Below, in pieces: positions 27,562 to 37,161 of a stretch of 64,000 bases of DNA; the stretch's first letter is position 1; each line of letters begins with the position of its first letter. The translations under genes and the position numbers were made by a program. The notes beneath the pieces were generated by a model. The model made no database searches, was not told where the DNA came from, and saw only the letters and a program-made list of their open reading frames with translations. The stretch comes from CAYNRE01 sp964399535 (GTDB taxonomy: Bacteria; Planctomycetota; Planctomycetia; Pirellulales; CAYNRE01): positions 185,409-249,408 of the forward strand of contig CAYNRE010000028.1 in NCBI GenBank assembly GCA_964399535.1, given 5' to 3'.

Positions 27562-28311
27562 ATGGAATGCCGCGATTTTTACGACGAGTTTGATTGCTGG
27601 TGCGACGCCGAGGCCGAGCGGGCCGCCGGTTCTGGCACGCGGCCTGGCTCGGTGCATGCCCTGCCGTCGCCGGCGACCTTCGCAGCCAGCCAGCCGCGGT
27701 TGGCCGAGCACCTCTCGGCTTGCGCTGCCTGCCGGCAATGGGTCCAGGACCAATTCGCGCTGCTGGCGGCAGTTTCGTCGCGGCCCGGAGTGGTGGTGCC
27801 GCGGGGCCTGGCCGAGTGCGTGGTCGAGCGGCTGCGCGGCACGAGCCCGCTAGTCGGGTCAGGCGGCGTCGGGAGCCGGACCTCGTGGGCGGCGGCCTGG
27901 GCCGCGTTGGCCGCGGCGCTGGTCATTGCCGCGATGCCGCTTTGGCGGAGCTCGCCGACCGGCAACTCGGCCGCGCAGGTAGCTTCCGAACCCGGGGAAC
28001 AAGCCGCCGGCACCGGCGGTGGCGCATTGGCTTCGAGTGGGCCGCAGACGGACGGCCCCGATCCTGCTGCCCTTCCCGCTCCCGAAAGAGGGGCCCCGGG
28101 CAACTGGAACCCGGCCGATGGAACCGGCTGGTCCGAGTTGGTGTTGCTGTTGCCGGGGGTACCCGCGGAAGACCGTTCCGGAAGCGCCGGCAGGCCTCCC
28201 TGGCTCGATCAATTGGACCAGGGACTGCGGCCTATTTCCACTTCGGCCAGCGGGGCCTGGAACGACCTGTTCGATGCCCTGCCCGTGGGCAGCGAACCAT
28301 CGTCGCTGTAA
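27562..28311 (+). CDS. Putative membrane-anchored anti-sigma factor
   Basis: The 249-residue protein has an N-terminal zinc-binding-type motif (HLSACAACRQW, the HxxxCxxC of ZAS anti-sigma factors). A single transmembrane helix lies near residues 110-130 (WAAAWAALAAALVIAAMPLW), and the C-terminal half is Pro/Gly-rich and outside the membrane. Position directly after an ECF sigma gene supports the role. The early Cys-rich stretch (MECRDFYDEFDCWCDAE) is unusual and could carry additional metal ligands. Confidence 0.75.
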   Translation: MECRDFYDEFDCWCDAEAERAAGSGTRPGSVHALPSPATFAASQPRLAEHLSACAACRQWVQDQFALLAAVSSRPGVVVPRGLAECVVERLRGTSPLVGSGGVGSRTSWAAAWAALAAALVIAAMPLWRSSPTGNSAAQVASEPGEQAAGTGGGALASSGPQTDGPDPAALPAPERGAPGNWNPADGTGWSELVLLLPGVPAEDRSGSAGRPPWLDQLDQGLRPISTSASGAWNDLFDALPVGSEPSSL

Positions 28312-28435
28312 TGCTCCGGGGTTGCCCGCCCTTGCTGCCGTGTCGGAACGGGTCACGATGCAAGACGCTGGCGCTTCGACCACGGGTTTGCCGCACTGAC
28401 GCCTCAGCTCACCTGTCGAACCGGATAGTCCACGC

Positions 28436-30247
28436 ATGAAACGGGCCGACTGGCGACAAGCTTGCTGCTGGGGATTGCTCGGGGCGCTGCTGGCCATTTC
28501 CGTGGTGGCCCGAGCCGGCTCGCTCGCCCGGTACGTCCCCGACGATGTGGGCCTGTGCCTGGAGCTGGATGGGCTTTCGGGCAGCGTGGTCCAAATTCTC
28601 GATAGCCCGCTCTATCGCGGAGCGCTGGGCATGCCGCCGTTGTCGTACCTGACCGGCACGGCCGATATCGACCGGATTCGCAAAATCGCGGCCGTGATGA
28701 GCGACGTGCTGGGGGTCGACGAACAGGTGCTCTGGCAGCAGGTATTCGGCGACCAGGTGGTGTTCGGCGTTTGGTCGGGGGGACTGGCCACTGGTCCCGA
28801 TAGCCAAACCGGGCTGCTGTTGGTGGAAGCCGCCGACCCGCGCATGCTGGCCCAGCTCGTGGCCGCCGTGGCCTACGCGCCGCGCAGCGGAGAAACCGGC
28901 ACGCGAATTCAGCAGCGAACCCACGCGGGAGCGAAATACTGGTCGCGCGAGGGGCAGCGCGAGGGCCGCACCGTGGTGGTTTACCTGGCGGCCGCGGGGC
29001 GCGTGGGAGTTGTGACCGCCAACGAATCGTTGTTGCGGCGCGTGCTCGAGTTGGCCCGCGGCGGCGATGCCCCCGAGGGGTCGCTGGCCATGCTGGCCAG
29101 TTATCGACATGCCCAATCGCAACTCAGCGACGAAGCCCCCTGGCGCGTGTTTTTGAACCCGCGCCCCTGGGATTCGCAAATGACGCCGCCTCCGGTGCCG
29201 CTCTTCGAGCAACTGCCCGCCTCGGCCCAGTTCGCGCGCCAGGCCCTCTCTGAAATCTGGAGAACGACCGACTACTGGGCCGCTTCGATTCGCATCGAGC
29301 CACCGCTCAGGATCGAAACGCGCTGGCAGTTCGAGCGGGCGAAGCTACCGCCGGCCCTGGCGGGCGCGCTGGCCAGTTTGGACGGACCCTCGGCATCGCT
29401 CGACTGCGTTCCCGACAATGCCGTTTTGGCGTTGGCGGGCCACCTGGACCTGAAACAACTGGCCTCGGCCGCCCATTCCGACTCGACCCAGCAGGTGCAA
29501 TCGCTAATTCGAGAACTGTTCTGGGGGTGGGATCTGACGGCCCCGCTGTTGGTGCAAATGCGGCCGCAAATGGTGCTGTACCTGGAACCGGCCGAGGCCG
29601 ACGACAGCATCGGCCCGCTGGACTGGGGTTTTCGGATCGAACTGCCCGAGCCGACCGCCGACGACCCGACGGGCGAAACAGTGGGCCAACTGCTCGACCA
29701 GGGGCTCGAAGCCCTGCTCGAGTGGTCGGCCAGGGCCCAGGCCAAGGGCGCGGCCGAGAACCCGATCTCGCTTCGCAGCGAAGTGCGCGACGGCCTCTCC
29801 CTGCGAATCGCCGAGCTTTCAGCAGGCGAGCGGCGGCTCGGCTCCTTCTGCTACTGTCTGGGCGAGGAGTTCCTCGTGGGCGGCAGCTCGCCGGAAACCG
29901 TGGTTCGTGGGGCCCAGGCCAAACCCGACCAATCGCTCGCGGCCAGCGCCGTGCTGGGGCCCTTGCTCGACCACCGGCTGGCGCATCCCACGCATTGGGT
30001 CTATCTGGATTGTGCCCGGCTTCGCACCTTGTTGGCCGAACGGCATCAGGCGCTGGTGCAAATGCTGGTCGAGCAGCGCCGGCTCGACGACCCAACGGCC
30101 CTGAGGGTCATTGGCCAACTGCACGGACTGCTGACTTCGCTCGACCGGGTCCTGGTGGCGGTGCGGTGCGATGCAACGGGCGTAAGCCTGCACGTGGGTG
30201 CCGAAGTGAATGAGGCCGCTCTGGCCAAGGCCCTGCCGGCCGAATAA
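28436..30247 (+). CDS. Large exported protein of unknown function
   Basis: The 603-residue protein has an N-terminal hydrophobic segment (ACCWGLLGALLAISVVARAG). A long body of alternating helices and strands follows, beginning LARYVPDDVGLCLELDGLSG, with repeated segments about evaluating values near DDPTALRVIGQLHG. It resembles DUF3352-like exported proteins of planctomycetes, but I cannot confirm a family. No catalytic motif is visible. It follows the sigma/anti-sigma pair by 124 bp and may be one of its targets. Confidence 0.75.
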   Translation: MKRADWRQACCWGLLGALLAISVVARAGSLARYVPDDVGLCLELDGLSGSVVQILDSPLYRGALGMPPLSYLTGTADIDRIRKIAAVMSDVLGVDEQVLWQQVFGDQVVFGVWSGGLATGPDSQTGLLLVEAADPRMLAQLVAAVAYAPRSGETGTRIQQRTHAGAKYWSREGQREGRTVVVYLAAAGRVGVVTANESLLRRVLELARGGDAPEGSLAMLASYRHAQSQLSDEAPWRVFLNPRPWDSQMTPPPVPLFEQLPASAQFARQALSEIWRTTDYWAASIRIEPPLRIETRWQFERAKLPPALAGALASLDGPSASLDCVPDNAVLALAGHLDLKQLASAAHSDSTQQVQSLIRELFWGWDLTAPLLVQMRPQMVLYLEPAEADDSIGPLDWGFRIELPEPTADDPTGETVGQLLDQGLEALLEWSARAQAKGAAENPISLRSEVRDGLSLRIAELSAGERRLGSFCYCLGEEFLVGGSSPETVVRGAQAKPDQSLAASAVLGPLLDHRLAHPTHWVYLDCARLRTLLAERHQALVQMLVEQRRLDDPTALRVIGQLHGLLTSLDRVLVAVRCDATGVSLHVGAEVNEAALAKALPAE

Positions 30248-30545
30248 CCCCCCCGGGGCGATTCGGGGCTACCGGGCAAAGCCCTTGTCGGCCAGTGCCG
30301 CCGACCCGCAGGCTTGTTCCGCGCCAAAAGCCCCGCGGCTGGGGTACGGGCCGTCATAACCGTCAGGTTTGCCAAATCGGACAAACTTCGCTCATCCGTA
30401 AACTCGGTAAAAACCTCCCCGTTTTCCTGAGTGTTTCATTTTTACAGCACCCTGGCCCGATTCTCTCTCTCAGCCGGTCAAGGTGCAGGCAACCGGCAGC
30501 CTCACCGGAACCGGAAACCACGGCCACGCTGGGGGAGAACTCTCG

Positions 30546-30920
30546 GTGACGAAAATTGCGAGCAAGACGCAGGAAGCCACGATCACGACGGATCGCCGCG
30601 CCCAGTCAGACAAGGACCGCCGCAAGACCGACCGCCGCGTTCAACAGGTTCCGGTCGCCGTCGAGCGCCGTAAGCTCGAACGGCGGACCAAGGTAGCTCG
30701 CCGCCGCCAAATCGACCCCACCACCTGCGAGCGGGACTACAGCGACGACGAAGTTGAATTCATGAAGGCCCTGGACGACTACAAGCGGACCAGCGGCCGG
30801 ATGTTCCCCACCTGCAGCGAGATTCTGGAGGTTATACGGGGCCTGGGCTATGTGCGGCAATCGCCCAGCGGCGAGCCCGGCGAGCCCGAGTCGTTGGCCC
30901 ACGCCATTGGGCTCGACTGA
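30546..30920 (+). CDS. Conserved small Arg-rich protein
   Basis: The 124-residue protein has a very basic N-terminal half with repeated DRR/ERRK blocks (DRRAQSDKDRRKTDRRVQQ). A well-formed C-terminal domain follows: CERDYSDDEVEFMKALDDYK, then SGRMFPTCSEILEVIRGLGY. GTG at 30546 has GGGGGAG 8 nt upstream and is preferred to the ATG at 30483. The charged tail could bind nucleic acid; this is inference. I associate the C-terminal block with planctomycete proteins of unknown role. Confidence 0.75.
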   Translation: MTKIASKTQEATITTDRRAQSDKDRRKTDRRVQQVPVAVERRKLERRTKVARRRQIDPTTCERDYSDDEVEFMKALDDYKRTSGRMFPTCSEILEVIRGLGYVRQSPSGEPGEPESLAHAIGLD

Positions 30921-31164
30921 TCTTGCCGTCGGCCGGCCAGCGGCGATATGGTTCGCCGGCCCAGTGCTTGTTTCGTGGCGGGGACCGCCCGGAACCGGCG
31001 CTCGGCCGGCGATTTTTTTGGTATTCGCCCGCTTCTCTTCCGCTGGCCTGAGCAACCGCGGACGCAGATTGCGCCCGGATGCAGGGAGGCAAGTCGTGTC
31101 GCAGCTACACCGGGGCGGCGCCCCCAAACCAAACGGGCCGGGGCGCGCGGCCGACTCGGCCCGC

Positions 31165-31872
31165 ATGCGGGTTGCATCCTCGAGCGCGCTGGCCGTGTTA
31201 TTGGCATTGGCCTCGGGCTGCGGCGTGGTCTCGCAGAGCCGCAATGCCGAGGGGGTGCGGATGTATCAGCAGGGCAACTTTCAGGCGGCCCTGCAGAAAT
31301 TTCAGGACGCGCTCAAGAGCGATCCGCAGAATCCGGACGCCTACTACAACCTGGGAGCCACTTACCATCGCTTGGCTAAGCTGACGGGCAACAGCGAAGA
31401 CTTCCGCCAGGCCGAAACCTATTACAACCAGGCGCTCGACCACGACGGCGACCACCGCGACGCGTATCGCGGGCTGGCCGTGATGCTGGTCGAGGAGCAG
31501 CGTTCCAACGATGCCTTCAAGCTGATCGAAGGCTGGGCCAACCGGAACCCATCCGATCCCTTGCCCCACATCGAGCTGGCCCGGCTGTACGAAGAGTTCG
31601 GCAACCGCGAGGCGGCCCGCGAACAGTTGATCAGCGCCGTGTCGCTCGACCCCTACAACGCTCAAGCGCTGGCCGCGCTCGGGCGGGTTCATGAGCTGAT
31701 GGGCAACCACGCCCAGGCACTGGCCGATTACGAACGATCGCTCTGGCAAGACCGGATGCAGCCCGAGGTAGCGGCCCGCGTCGCGGCCCTGCGCTCGGCG
31801 ACCAGCCCGGATTGGGTGACCAGCCCCGACGCGACCCGGACGGTCAACACGCCCCCTCCGGTAACGCGCTAA
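31165..31872 (+). CDS. TPR-repeat lipoprotein
   Basis: The 235-residue protein has a lipoprotein signal (LAVLLALASGCG). Four to five TPR units follow, for example NAEGVRMYQQGNFQAALQKF, NPDAYYNLGATYHRLAKLTG and NAQALAALGRVHELMGNHAQ, and a Pro/Thr-rich tail ends the protein. It probably acts as an envelope assembly or adaptor protein. ATG 31165 is chosen because it begins the signal peptide; the frame is open to 30850. Confidence 0.82.
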   Translation: MRVASSSALAVLLALASGCGVVSQSRNAEGVRMYQQGNFQAALQKFQDALKSDPQNPDAYYNLGATYHRLAKLTGNSEDFRQAETYYNQALDHDGDHRDAYRGLAVMLVEEQRSNDAFKLIEGWANRNPSDPLPHIELARLYEEFGNREAAREQLISAVSLDPYNAQALAALGRVHELMGNHAQALADYERSLWQDRMQPEVAARVAALRSATSPDWVTSPDATRTVNTPPPVTR

Positions 31873-32159
31873 TCTTTTTGGTCGACCTCCCGTTGAACTG
31901 GGGGGGGCCGCGGCCGCAACTACCCCGTGGCCCCTCGCCGCACGGCTCGGCAGGCCGCGCAAACGACGGCCCCAGCCATCCTGGTCAAACCTTGGTTGCC
32001 TTGGGGGCACCGGGCACGGCCGAGCCCCCATCGCCAAGCCGGAGCGCGATCGGTAAAATCGCCCCCAATCGGGCGTCGGTTTCCCGGGCACTCGCCATCG
32101 ACCGGGGGAACGGTGCCGCACGCCTTGCGCCCACGGTTTCAACCGACGAAGGGTTTGCC

Positions 32160-33320
32160 ATGCCGAAGAAGCGGCTTATGACCCCCGGCCCCACCCAGGT
32201 ACCCGAAGAGGCCCTCTTGGCCTTGGCCCGGCAGGTTGGGCATCACCGGACCCCTGAGTTCAAAGCCCTGTTTCAGGAAGTGCTCGACGGGCTGCGCTAC
32301 GTGCTTCAGACCAAGAACGACGTGGTGGTCTTGGCCAGTTCGGGCACGGGGGCCATGGAAGCGGCCATGGTGAACCTGGTGCCCCGCGGCGGCAAGGCGA
32401 TCGTGCTCGAGGCGGGCGTTTTCGCCAAGCGGTGGCGCGACATTGGCGAAGCGTTTGGCATTCAGGTCGTAACCCATAGCGTGGCCTGGGGCGACGCCGT
32501 GCAACCGGCCGACGTGGCCCGGTTGCTGGCCGAGCACCCCGACGCGGTCGCGGTGTTCGGCACGCTTCAGGAAAGCTCGACTGGCGTGGCCCACGACATT
32601 CGCGGCATTGCCGAGGTCGTGGCCCCGCATTCGGCGCTGCTGGTGGTCGACGGCATCAGCGGCGTGGGCGTGCAAGAGTGCCGCGCCGATGCCTGGGGCA
32701 TCGACGTGGTGGTGGTTGGCTCGCAAAAGGCGCTCATGCTGCCGCCGGGGCTGGCCGTGGTCTCCGTGAGCGAAGCCGCCTGGAAGCAGATGGAGCAGGT
32801 GAAGCCACAGGCCTTTTACTTCGACTTGAAGGTGCATCGCAAGAAGCTGCACGACGGGCCCGACACGCCCTGGACGCCGGCCCATACGCTGATCGCCGCG
32901 CTGGCCGAAACGCTGAAGCTGATTCGCGCCCAGGGCATCGAATCGATCTGGCAGCGATCCAACCGCATGGCCCGAGCCACCCGCGCGGGCCTGACCGCCT
33001 TGGGGATCGAACTATTGGCCAACCGTCCGGCCGATGGCCTGACCAGTGCCTGGCTGCCCGAGGGGGTCGATGGCTCGGCGTTTACCAAGCGGCTCGAATC
33101 GCGGTTTGGCGTGAAAGTGGCCGGCGGCCAAGGGCACCTCAAGGGCAAGATCTTCCGCATCGCCCACATGGGCATCGTCGACGAGCTCGACATCGTGGCC
33201 ACGCTGGCCGCCATCGAGCTGGTGCTGGACGAGCTGGGCCGTCCGGTCGAGTTCGGCTCGGGCGTGGCCGCGGCGAGCCAGGTGTTTGCCGAGACCCATT
33301 CGGCCAAGAGCTTGGCATAG
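32160..33320 (+). CDS. Class V aminotransferase, probable phosphoserine aminotransferase in serine synthesis
   Basis: The 386-residue PLP enzyme belongs to the alanine-glyoxylate / serine-pyruvate group of class V. It starts with MTPGPTQVPEEALLAL, and the Schiff-base Lys is K190 in VVVGSQKALMLPPGLAVV. Enzymes of this group next to serA can serve as phosphoserine aminotransferase (as in the methanogen-type SerC), giving 3-phosphohydroxypyruvate plus glutamate to phosphoserine. The adjacent serA, 109 bp downstream on the same strand, supports that role. Use of glyoxylate or pyruvate remains possible. Confidence 0.8.
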   Translation: MPKKRLMTPGPTQVPEEALLALARQVGHHRTPEFKALFQEVLDGLRYVLQTKNDVVVLASSGTGAMEAAMVNLVPRGGKAIVLEAGVFAKRWRDIGEAFGIQVVTHSVAWGDAVQPADVARLLAEHPDAVAVFGTLQESSTGVAHDIRGIAEVVAPHSALLVVDGISGVGVQECRADAWGIDVVVVGSQKALMLPPGLAVVSVSEAAWKQMEQVKPQAFYFDLKVHRKKLHDGPDTPWTPAHTLIAALAETLKLIRAQGIESIWQRSNRMARATRAGLTALGIELLANRPADGLTSAWLPEGVDGSAFTKRLESRFGVKVAGGQGHLKGKIFRIAHMGIVDELDIVATLAAIELVLDELGRPVEFGSGVAAASQVFAETHSAKSLA

Positions 33321-33334
33321 CGGCGCTACCGCCG

Positions 33335-33369
33335 TGCACTGCGGGGCACGGGCATGCACTGCGGGGCAC
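33335..33369. repeat. 15-bp direct repeat between the aminotransferase and serA
   Basis: TGCACTGCGGGGCAC occurs at 33335-33349 and again at 33355-33369, 5 nt apart. Each copy can form a small GTGC/GCAC stem. It lies in the 109-bp gap of the serine operon. Confidence 0.8.
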
Positions 33370-33429
33370 TGTGGCGGAGGGCCACGGGCTCTCGCTTGAG
33401 AAATTTCGTGTGGGGGAAGGAAGCAGGCT

Positions 33430-35058
33430 ATGCCGCGCGTGATTGTGTTGGACCCGCTGAGCGACGAGGGGCTGAAACTGCTGGCCGCCGCGCCGGGCAT
33501 CGAGTACCAGGTGCGCACCGGGCTCAAGGGGGCCGAGCTACACGACGCCCTGCTCGAGTTCGACGGCGCCCTCTGCCGCAGCGGCGTCAAGCTCAACGCA
33601 GCCGCCCTGGAAGGCAACCGCCGGCTGAAGTGCATCGTGCGGGCGGGCGTGGGAACCGACAACATCGACCTGGACGCCGCCACCCGGTTGGGCATGGTGG
33701 TGATGAACACCCCGGCGGGCAACACCCTGAGCACGGCCGAACACACGCTGGCCCTGTTGCTGGCGCTGGCTCGCAAGATTCCCCAGGCCCATCACTCGCT
33801 GGTCGGCGGCAAATGGGACCGCAAAAGCTTCACCGGCACCCAACTGGCCGACAAAACGCTGGGGGTCATCGGGCTGGGCCGCATTGGCCAGGCCGTGGCC
33901 GTGCGGGCCAAGGCCTTTGAAATGCGGGTCTTGGGATTCGATCCGTTTCTTTCCAGCGAACGAGCCGCCAAATTGGGCATCGAACTGGTGCCGACCGTGG
34001 CCGAGCTCTTGCCGCAGGTCGATTTCCTCACCGTTCACACCCCGCTCACCGAGGAAACCAAGCACCTGGTGGGCCAGGCCCAGCTCGGGCTGCTTCGGCC
34101 CGGCGTGCGGCTGATCAACTGTGCCCGGGGGGGAATTTACGACGAAGCCGCGCTGGCGGCCGGGTTGAAATCGGGCCAAATCGGCGGGGTAGCGCTCGAC
34201 GTCTTCGTTGAAGAGCCGTGCACGGCCAGCCCCCTGTTCGATTTCCCAGACGTGGTGGTCACGCCCCACCTGGGCGCCAGCACCGAAGAGGCCCAGGCCC
34301 AGGTGGCTGTCGAGGGGGTGGGGCTGCTGGTCGATTTCCTTTCGACGGGCCTGATTCGCCACGCGGTGAATATGACCCCCATCGACCGGCAAACGCTCGA
34401 AGGGCTGCGCGGTTACCTGGACATTGCCTACCGCTTGGGTCTGCTGCACGCCCAGATGGACCGCGGAGCGCCCAAGTCGATTACGCTGCAGTACCGCGGC
34501 GAGGTCGCCGCCAAGGATACCAAGCTGCTTACCTCGGCCTTTGCGGCGGGCTTTCTCGAGGCGGCTCTGGCCGAACCGATCAATATCGTCAACGCCACGC
34601 TGCTGCTCTCCGAGCGGGGCATTCACCTGCAGGAAGAGCGGCAGCCCGACGTGGGTGATTTCAGCTCGTTGGTCACCGCCGAGGTAACCACCGATTCGAA
34701 GACCTATACGGCGGCCGCCACGCTGTTTGGCAACAAGCTAGCCCGGCTGGTCCGTTTGGCCGAGTACCGGCTCGATGCCTACCTGGACGGCGTGCTGATG
34801 ATTTTTACCCACAACGACGTGCCGGGCATTATCGGCCGCGTGGGCACCATTTTCGGCGAGCACCAGGTGAACATCGCCCAAATGGCCGTGGGCCGCGCCA
34901 CCGAAGCTCCCGGGGGTATGTCGATCGGCGTTTTGAACATCGACGGCGAACCCCCCGTGGCGGCGCTCGACGACGTGCTGGCCCATAAAGACATTCACAG
35001 CGTGCGGGTCATCCGTTTGCCGGCTGCTGGCGAGCGCCCGCGGTGGATGCTAGGATAA
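33430..35058 (+). CDS. serA: D-3-phosphoglycerate dehydrogenase
   Basis: The 542-residue long-form SerA makes 3-phosphohydroxypyruvate from 3-phosphoglycerate, the first step of serine synthesis. It has the NAD-binding GVIGLGRIGQAVA. Its catalytic residues are Arg in NCARGGIYDEAAL, Glu in FVEEPCTASP and His in VTPHLGASTEEAQ. An allosteric substrate-binding domain (~residues 320-450) and a C-terminal ACT domain (MIFTHNDVPGIIGRVGTIF) follow, so serine feedback is likely. Serine made here can also feed glycine and the gcv pathway of the window. Confidence 0.95.
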   Translation: MPRVIVLDPLSDEGLKLLAAAPGIEYQVRTGLKGAELHDALLEFDGALCRSGVKLNAAALEGNRRLKCIVRAGVGTDNIDLDAATRLGMVVMNTPAGNTLSTAEHTLALLLALARKIPQAHHSLVGGKWDRKSFTGTQLADKTLGVIGLGRIGQAVAVRAKAFEMRVLGFDPFLSSERAAKLGIELVPTVAELLPQVDFLTVHTPLTEETKHLVGQAQLGLLRPGVRLINCARGGIYDEAALAAGLKSGQIGGVALDVFVEEPCTASPLFDFPDVVVTPHLGASTEEAQAQVAVEGVGLLVDFLSTGLIRHAVNMTPIDRQTLEGLRGYLDIAYRLGLLHAQMDRGAPKSITLQYRGEVAAKDTKLLTSAFAAGFLEAALAEPINIVNATLLLSERGIHLQEERQPDVGDFSSLVTAEVTTDSKTYTAAATLFGNKLARLVRLAEYRLDAYLDGVLMIFTHNDVPGIIGRVGTIFGEHQVNIAQMAVGRATEAPGGMSIGVLNIDGEPPVAALDDVLAHKDIHSVRVIRLPAAGERPRWMLG

Positions 35059-35178
35059 CCGGCCCCCGGCTTGGCTCTCCGCCGGCGGGGGGCGGCCCGC
35101 TCTGGGGCTTGCCGCTTCGGGCGGAGATCGCCGCCGGGCGCAGGCCAGGATCGCTTTCTCTGGATTGATGAGGTTCTC

Positions 35179-35721
35179 ATGGTTCGCTCCCTGTGGATGA
35201 CCGTTCCGGCAGCGATTCTGGGCCTGATTTCTTTCGCTGGCTGCACTTCCGAGCCGGCCAGTGGCCCAACCTCAGGAGGGGATGGCTCGTTGATCGAGGC
35301 TTCGATCGCCGCCAAACAGGCGACCGAAGGCGCTAGCGAGGGTGAAGCTGCGACCGACGAGCCCTCCAGTGAGCCGGCCACCGACGAAGCCTCGCCCGAA
35401 GGAACCGCCGCCGAGGCAGCCGCGAAAACCGGTACCGGCCCGAGCGTGATTCCGCGGGCGCTTACCGACCCCATTTCGGGGGCTGCCCAGGGAGTGATGC
35501 AGTCGCTGATGTCCGCCGCCACGGGGGCCATGCGCCAGCCGGCCAAACCGGCTGAAAGCACCCCGGCCGAGACCAGTGAGCCCGCCGCCGAAACCGCCCC
35601 CGCGGACCAGCCCGCAGCGAACGAAGCTCCGGCAGCTGAAGCCCCGGCAGAGTCAGCCGACGCCGCCCCGGCCGAAGATTCGCCCGCCGCTAGCGAGCCC
35701 GCCGAGAGCCCAACTCCCTAG
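35179..35721 (+). CDS. Low-complexity Ala/Glu/Pro-rich lipoprotein
   Basis: The 180-residue protein has a lipobox (ILGLISFAGC). About 150 residues dominated by Ala, Glu, Pro, Ser and Thr follow, broken by a short ordered-looking block (AQGVMQSLMSAATGAMRQ). It is probably a flexible envelope spacer or matrix component. ATG 35179 begins the signal peptide. No homologous family can be named from such composition. It follows serA by 120 bp. Confidence 0.65.
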   Translation: MVRSLWMTVPAAILGLISFAGCTSEPASGPTSGGDGSLIEASIAAKQATEGASEGEAATDEPSSEPATDEASPEGTAAEAAAKTGTGPSVIPRALTDPISGAAQGVMQSLMSAATGAMRQPAKPAESTPAETSEPAAETAPADQPAANEAPAAEAPAESADAAPAEDSPAASEPAESPTP

Positions 35722-36014
35722 GGGAAAGGGCTGGCCAGGCGTCGGCGACGAGAGCGGGCCGAGCGTGCCTCGTCGGCGGCCCGCCCGGAGCTTGCCAGGG
35801 TGCCCTGTGGCACCTCCCTTGGTCCGGGCGCTCGCCGAGACCGCAACTCGCGCTGCAGCAATAGCGTTGACCAGGCTCGCCTTGGGTTCTGTCGAGGGGG
35901 CGTGTTTGTGCATTCCGGCATCCCCAATTAGCCTGGAGGCATGGGGAACAGCCCGAACTCGCGGTCGGTCGTTCCAGTCCCCCCGTCTCGGTAAATCTTC
36001 AGTCCTCGGCTGGC

Positions 36015-36968
36015 ATGGCAGGTTGGATGGTGCGCTGGCTGCTGGTTTTTACCACGGTGTTGGTCGCCGCCGGACTGCTCTGGCTCGGCCGTCAGCCATC
36101 GCCTGCAGCCCAGGTGGGGGCCATGCTGCTCACGGCGGCGGGCGCCGTGGTGTTGTTGCCGCCGCTGCTCGGATTGTTGACGCGGAGCCACCGCTGGGCC
36201 GACGACGAACTTCCCGGCGAATGGAACGAATTGGCTCGCCGCCAGGGCCTATGGCTTCCTCCGATTTGGGTTTGGCAAACCGGTGGCCGCCGGGTGGGAG
36301 CCATCTGCGTGGGGCTGGTGCCCGGGTTTCGCGGGGTCGTTTTGACCGATGGGCTGCTGGCTCGGCTCAATGCCGCCGAACTGACCGCCATCGTGGCCCA
36401 CGAGTTGGCCCATTTGCGCCGGCGACACCCCTGGCTGCGGCTGGTAGTGCTCCTCGCCCCGCTGGGGCCATGGCTCGTGGCCACAGCCCTTGGTGCCTCG
36501 TTTTCCGCCAGCCGAACCGAATCGATCGCCGCCCTCCGGTGGGCCTCCTGGGTCCACGGCAGCGCCGGGGGCCAGCTGGCTTTCGTCCTCGTTTGGGCGG
36601 CTTATGCGCTGGTGGTTTTCGGCTGGGTGGCGCGGCGCATGGAGCTCGACGCCGACTGGCAGGCCGTCCGCTGGTCGAGGCAGGCCATGCAGCCGCCCGG
36701 CTCGTATGCCGCGGCCCTGGGGTCGCTTGCCGACGCGGCCGGGCTGGCCCGTGATCGCTGGACCTGGCAGCACGGACGGATCCAAGACCGGCTCGACTTC
36801 CTCGAGCGGATCGAGGTCGACCCCCGGCTCGGCCGGCGCCTGGAGGGGCAGATTCGCCTGATCGGGGCAGTGGCCACGGGCACTTTGGCAACCGGGTTGG
36901 CCGCGGCCCTGGCAACGTGCAGCGGCCAGGCTGGCGGCCCGCTTGCCTGGTTTGCCCGAATCTTCTGA
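36015..36968 (+). CDS. M48-type membrane metalloprotease
   Basis: The 317-residue protein has two N-terminal membrane helices, then HELAH (HExxH) near residue 129 in VAHELAHLRRRHP. More hydrophobic segments follow, and ELDAD lies ~80 residues later as the likely third zinc ligand, as in HtpX/Ste24-type M48 peptidases. A C-terminal hydrophobic stretch is present. Likely targets are membrane or exported proteins. ATG 36015 is the first start before the first helix; 292 bp upstream is non-coding. Confidence 0.85.
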   Translation: MAGWMVRWLLVFTTVLVAAGLLWLGRQPSPAAQVGAMLLTAAGAVVLLPPLLGLLTRSHRWADDELPGEWNELARRQGLWLPPIWVWQTGGRRVGAICVGLVPGFRGVVLTDGLLARLNAAELTAIVAHELAHLRRRHPWLRLVVLLAPLGPWLVATALGASFSASRTESIAALRWASWVHGSAGGQLAFVLVWAAYALVVFGWVARRMELDADWQAVRWSRQAMQPPGSYAAALGSLADAAGLARDRWTWQHGRIQDRLDFLERIEVDPRLGRRLEGQIRLIGAVATGTLATGLAAALATCSGQAGGPLAWFARIF

Positions 36969-37161
36969 CTAATCGGCAGCGTCTGGCCGGCCGGCAATCT
37001 TTCCTCAGCTTCTCTCGGGATTTTATTCTCCCGGCGCACCGCAAATTGCCGATTTGAGGTGACGGGTCGAACGGATAAGGCGTCGCCGCGGCCCGCGGCG
37101 ATCCGTTTCGGCACCTGGTTCGCCAAACGGTCGGAAGGCCGACTGACACGTCTTAGCAAAT

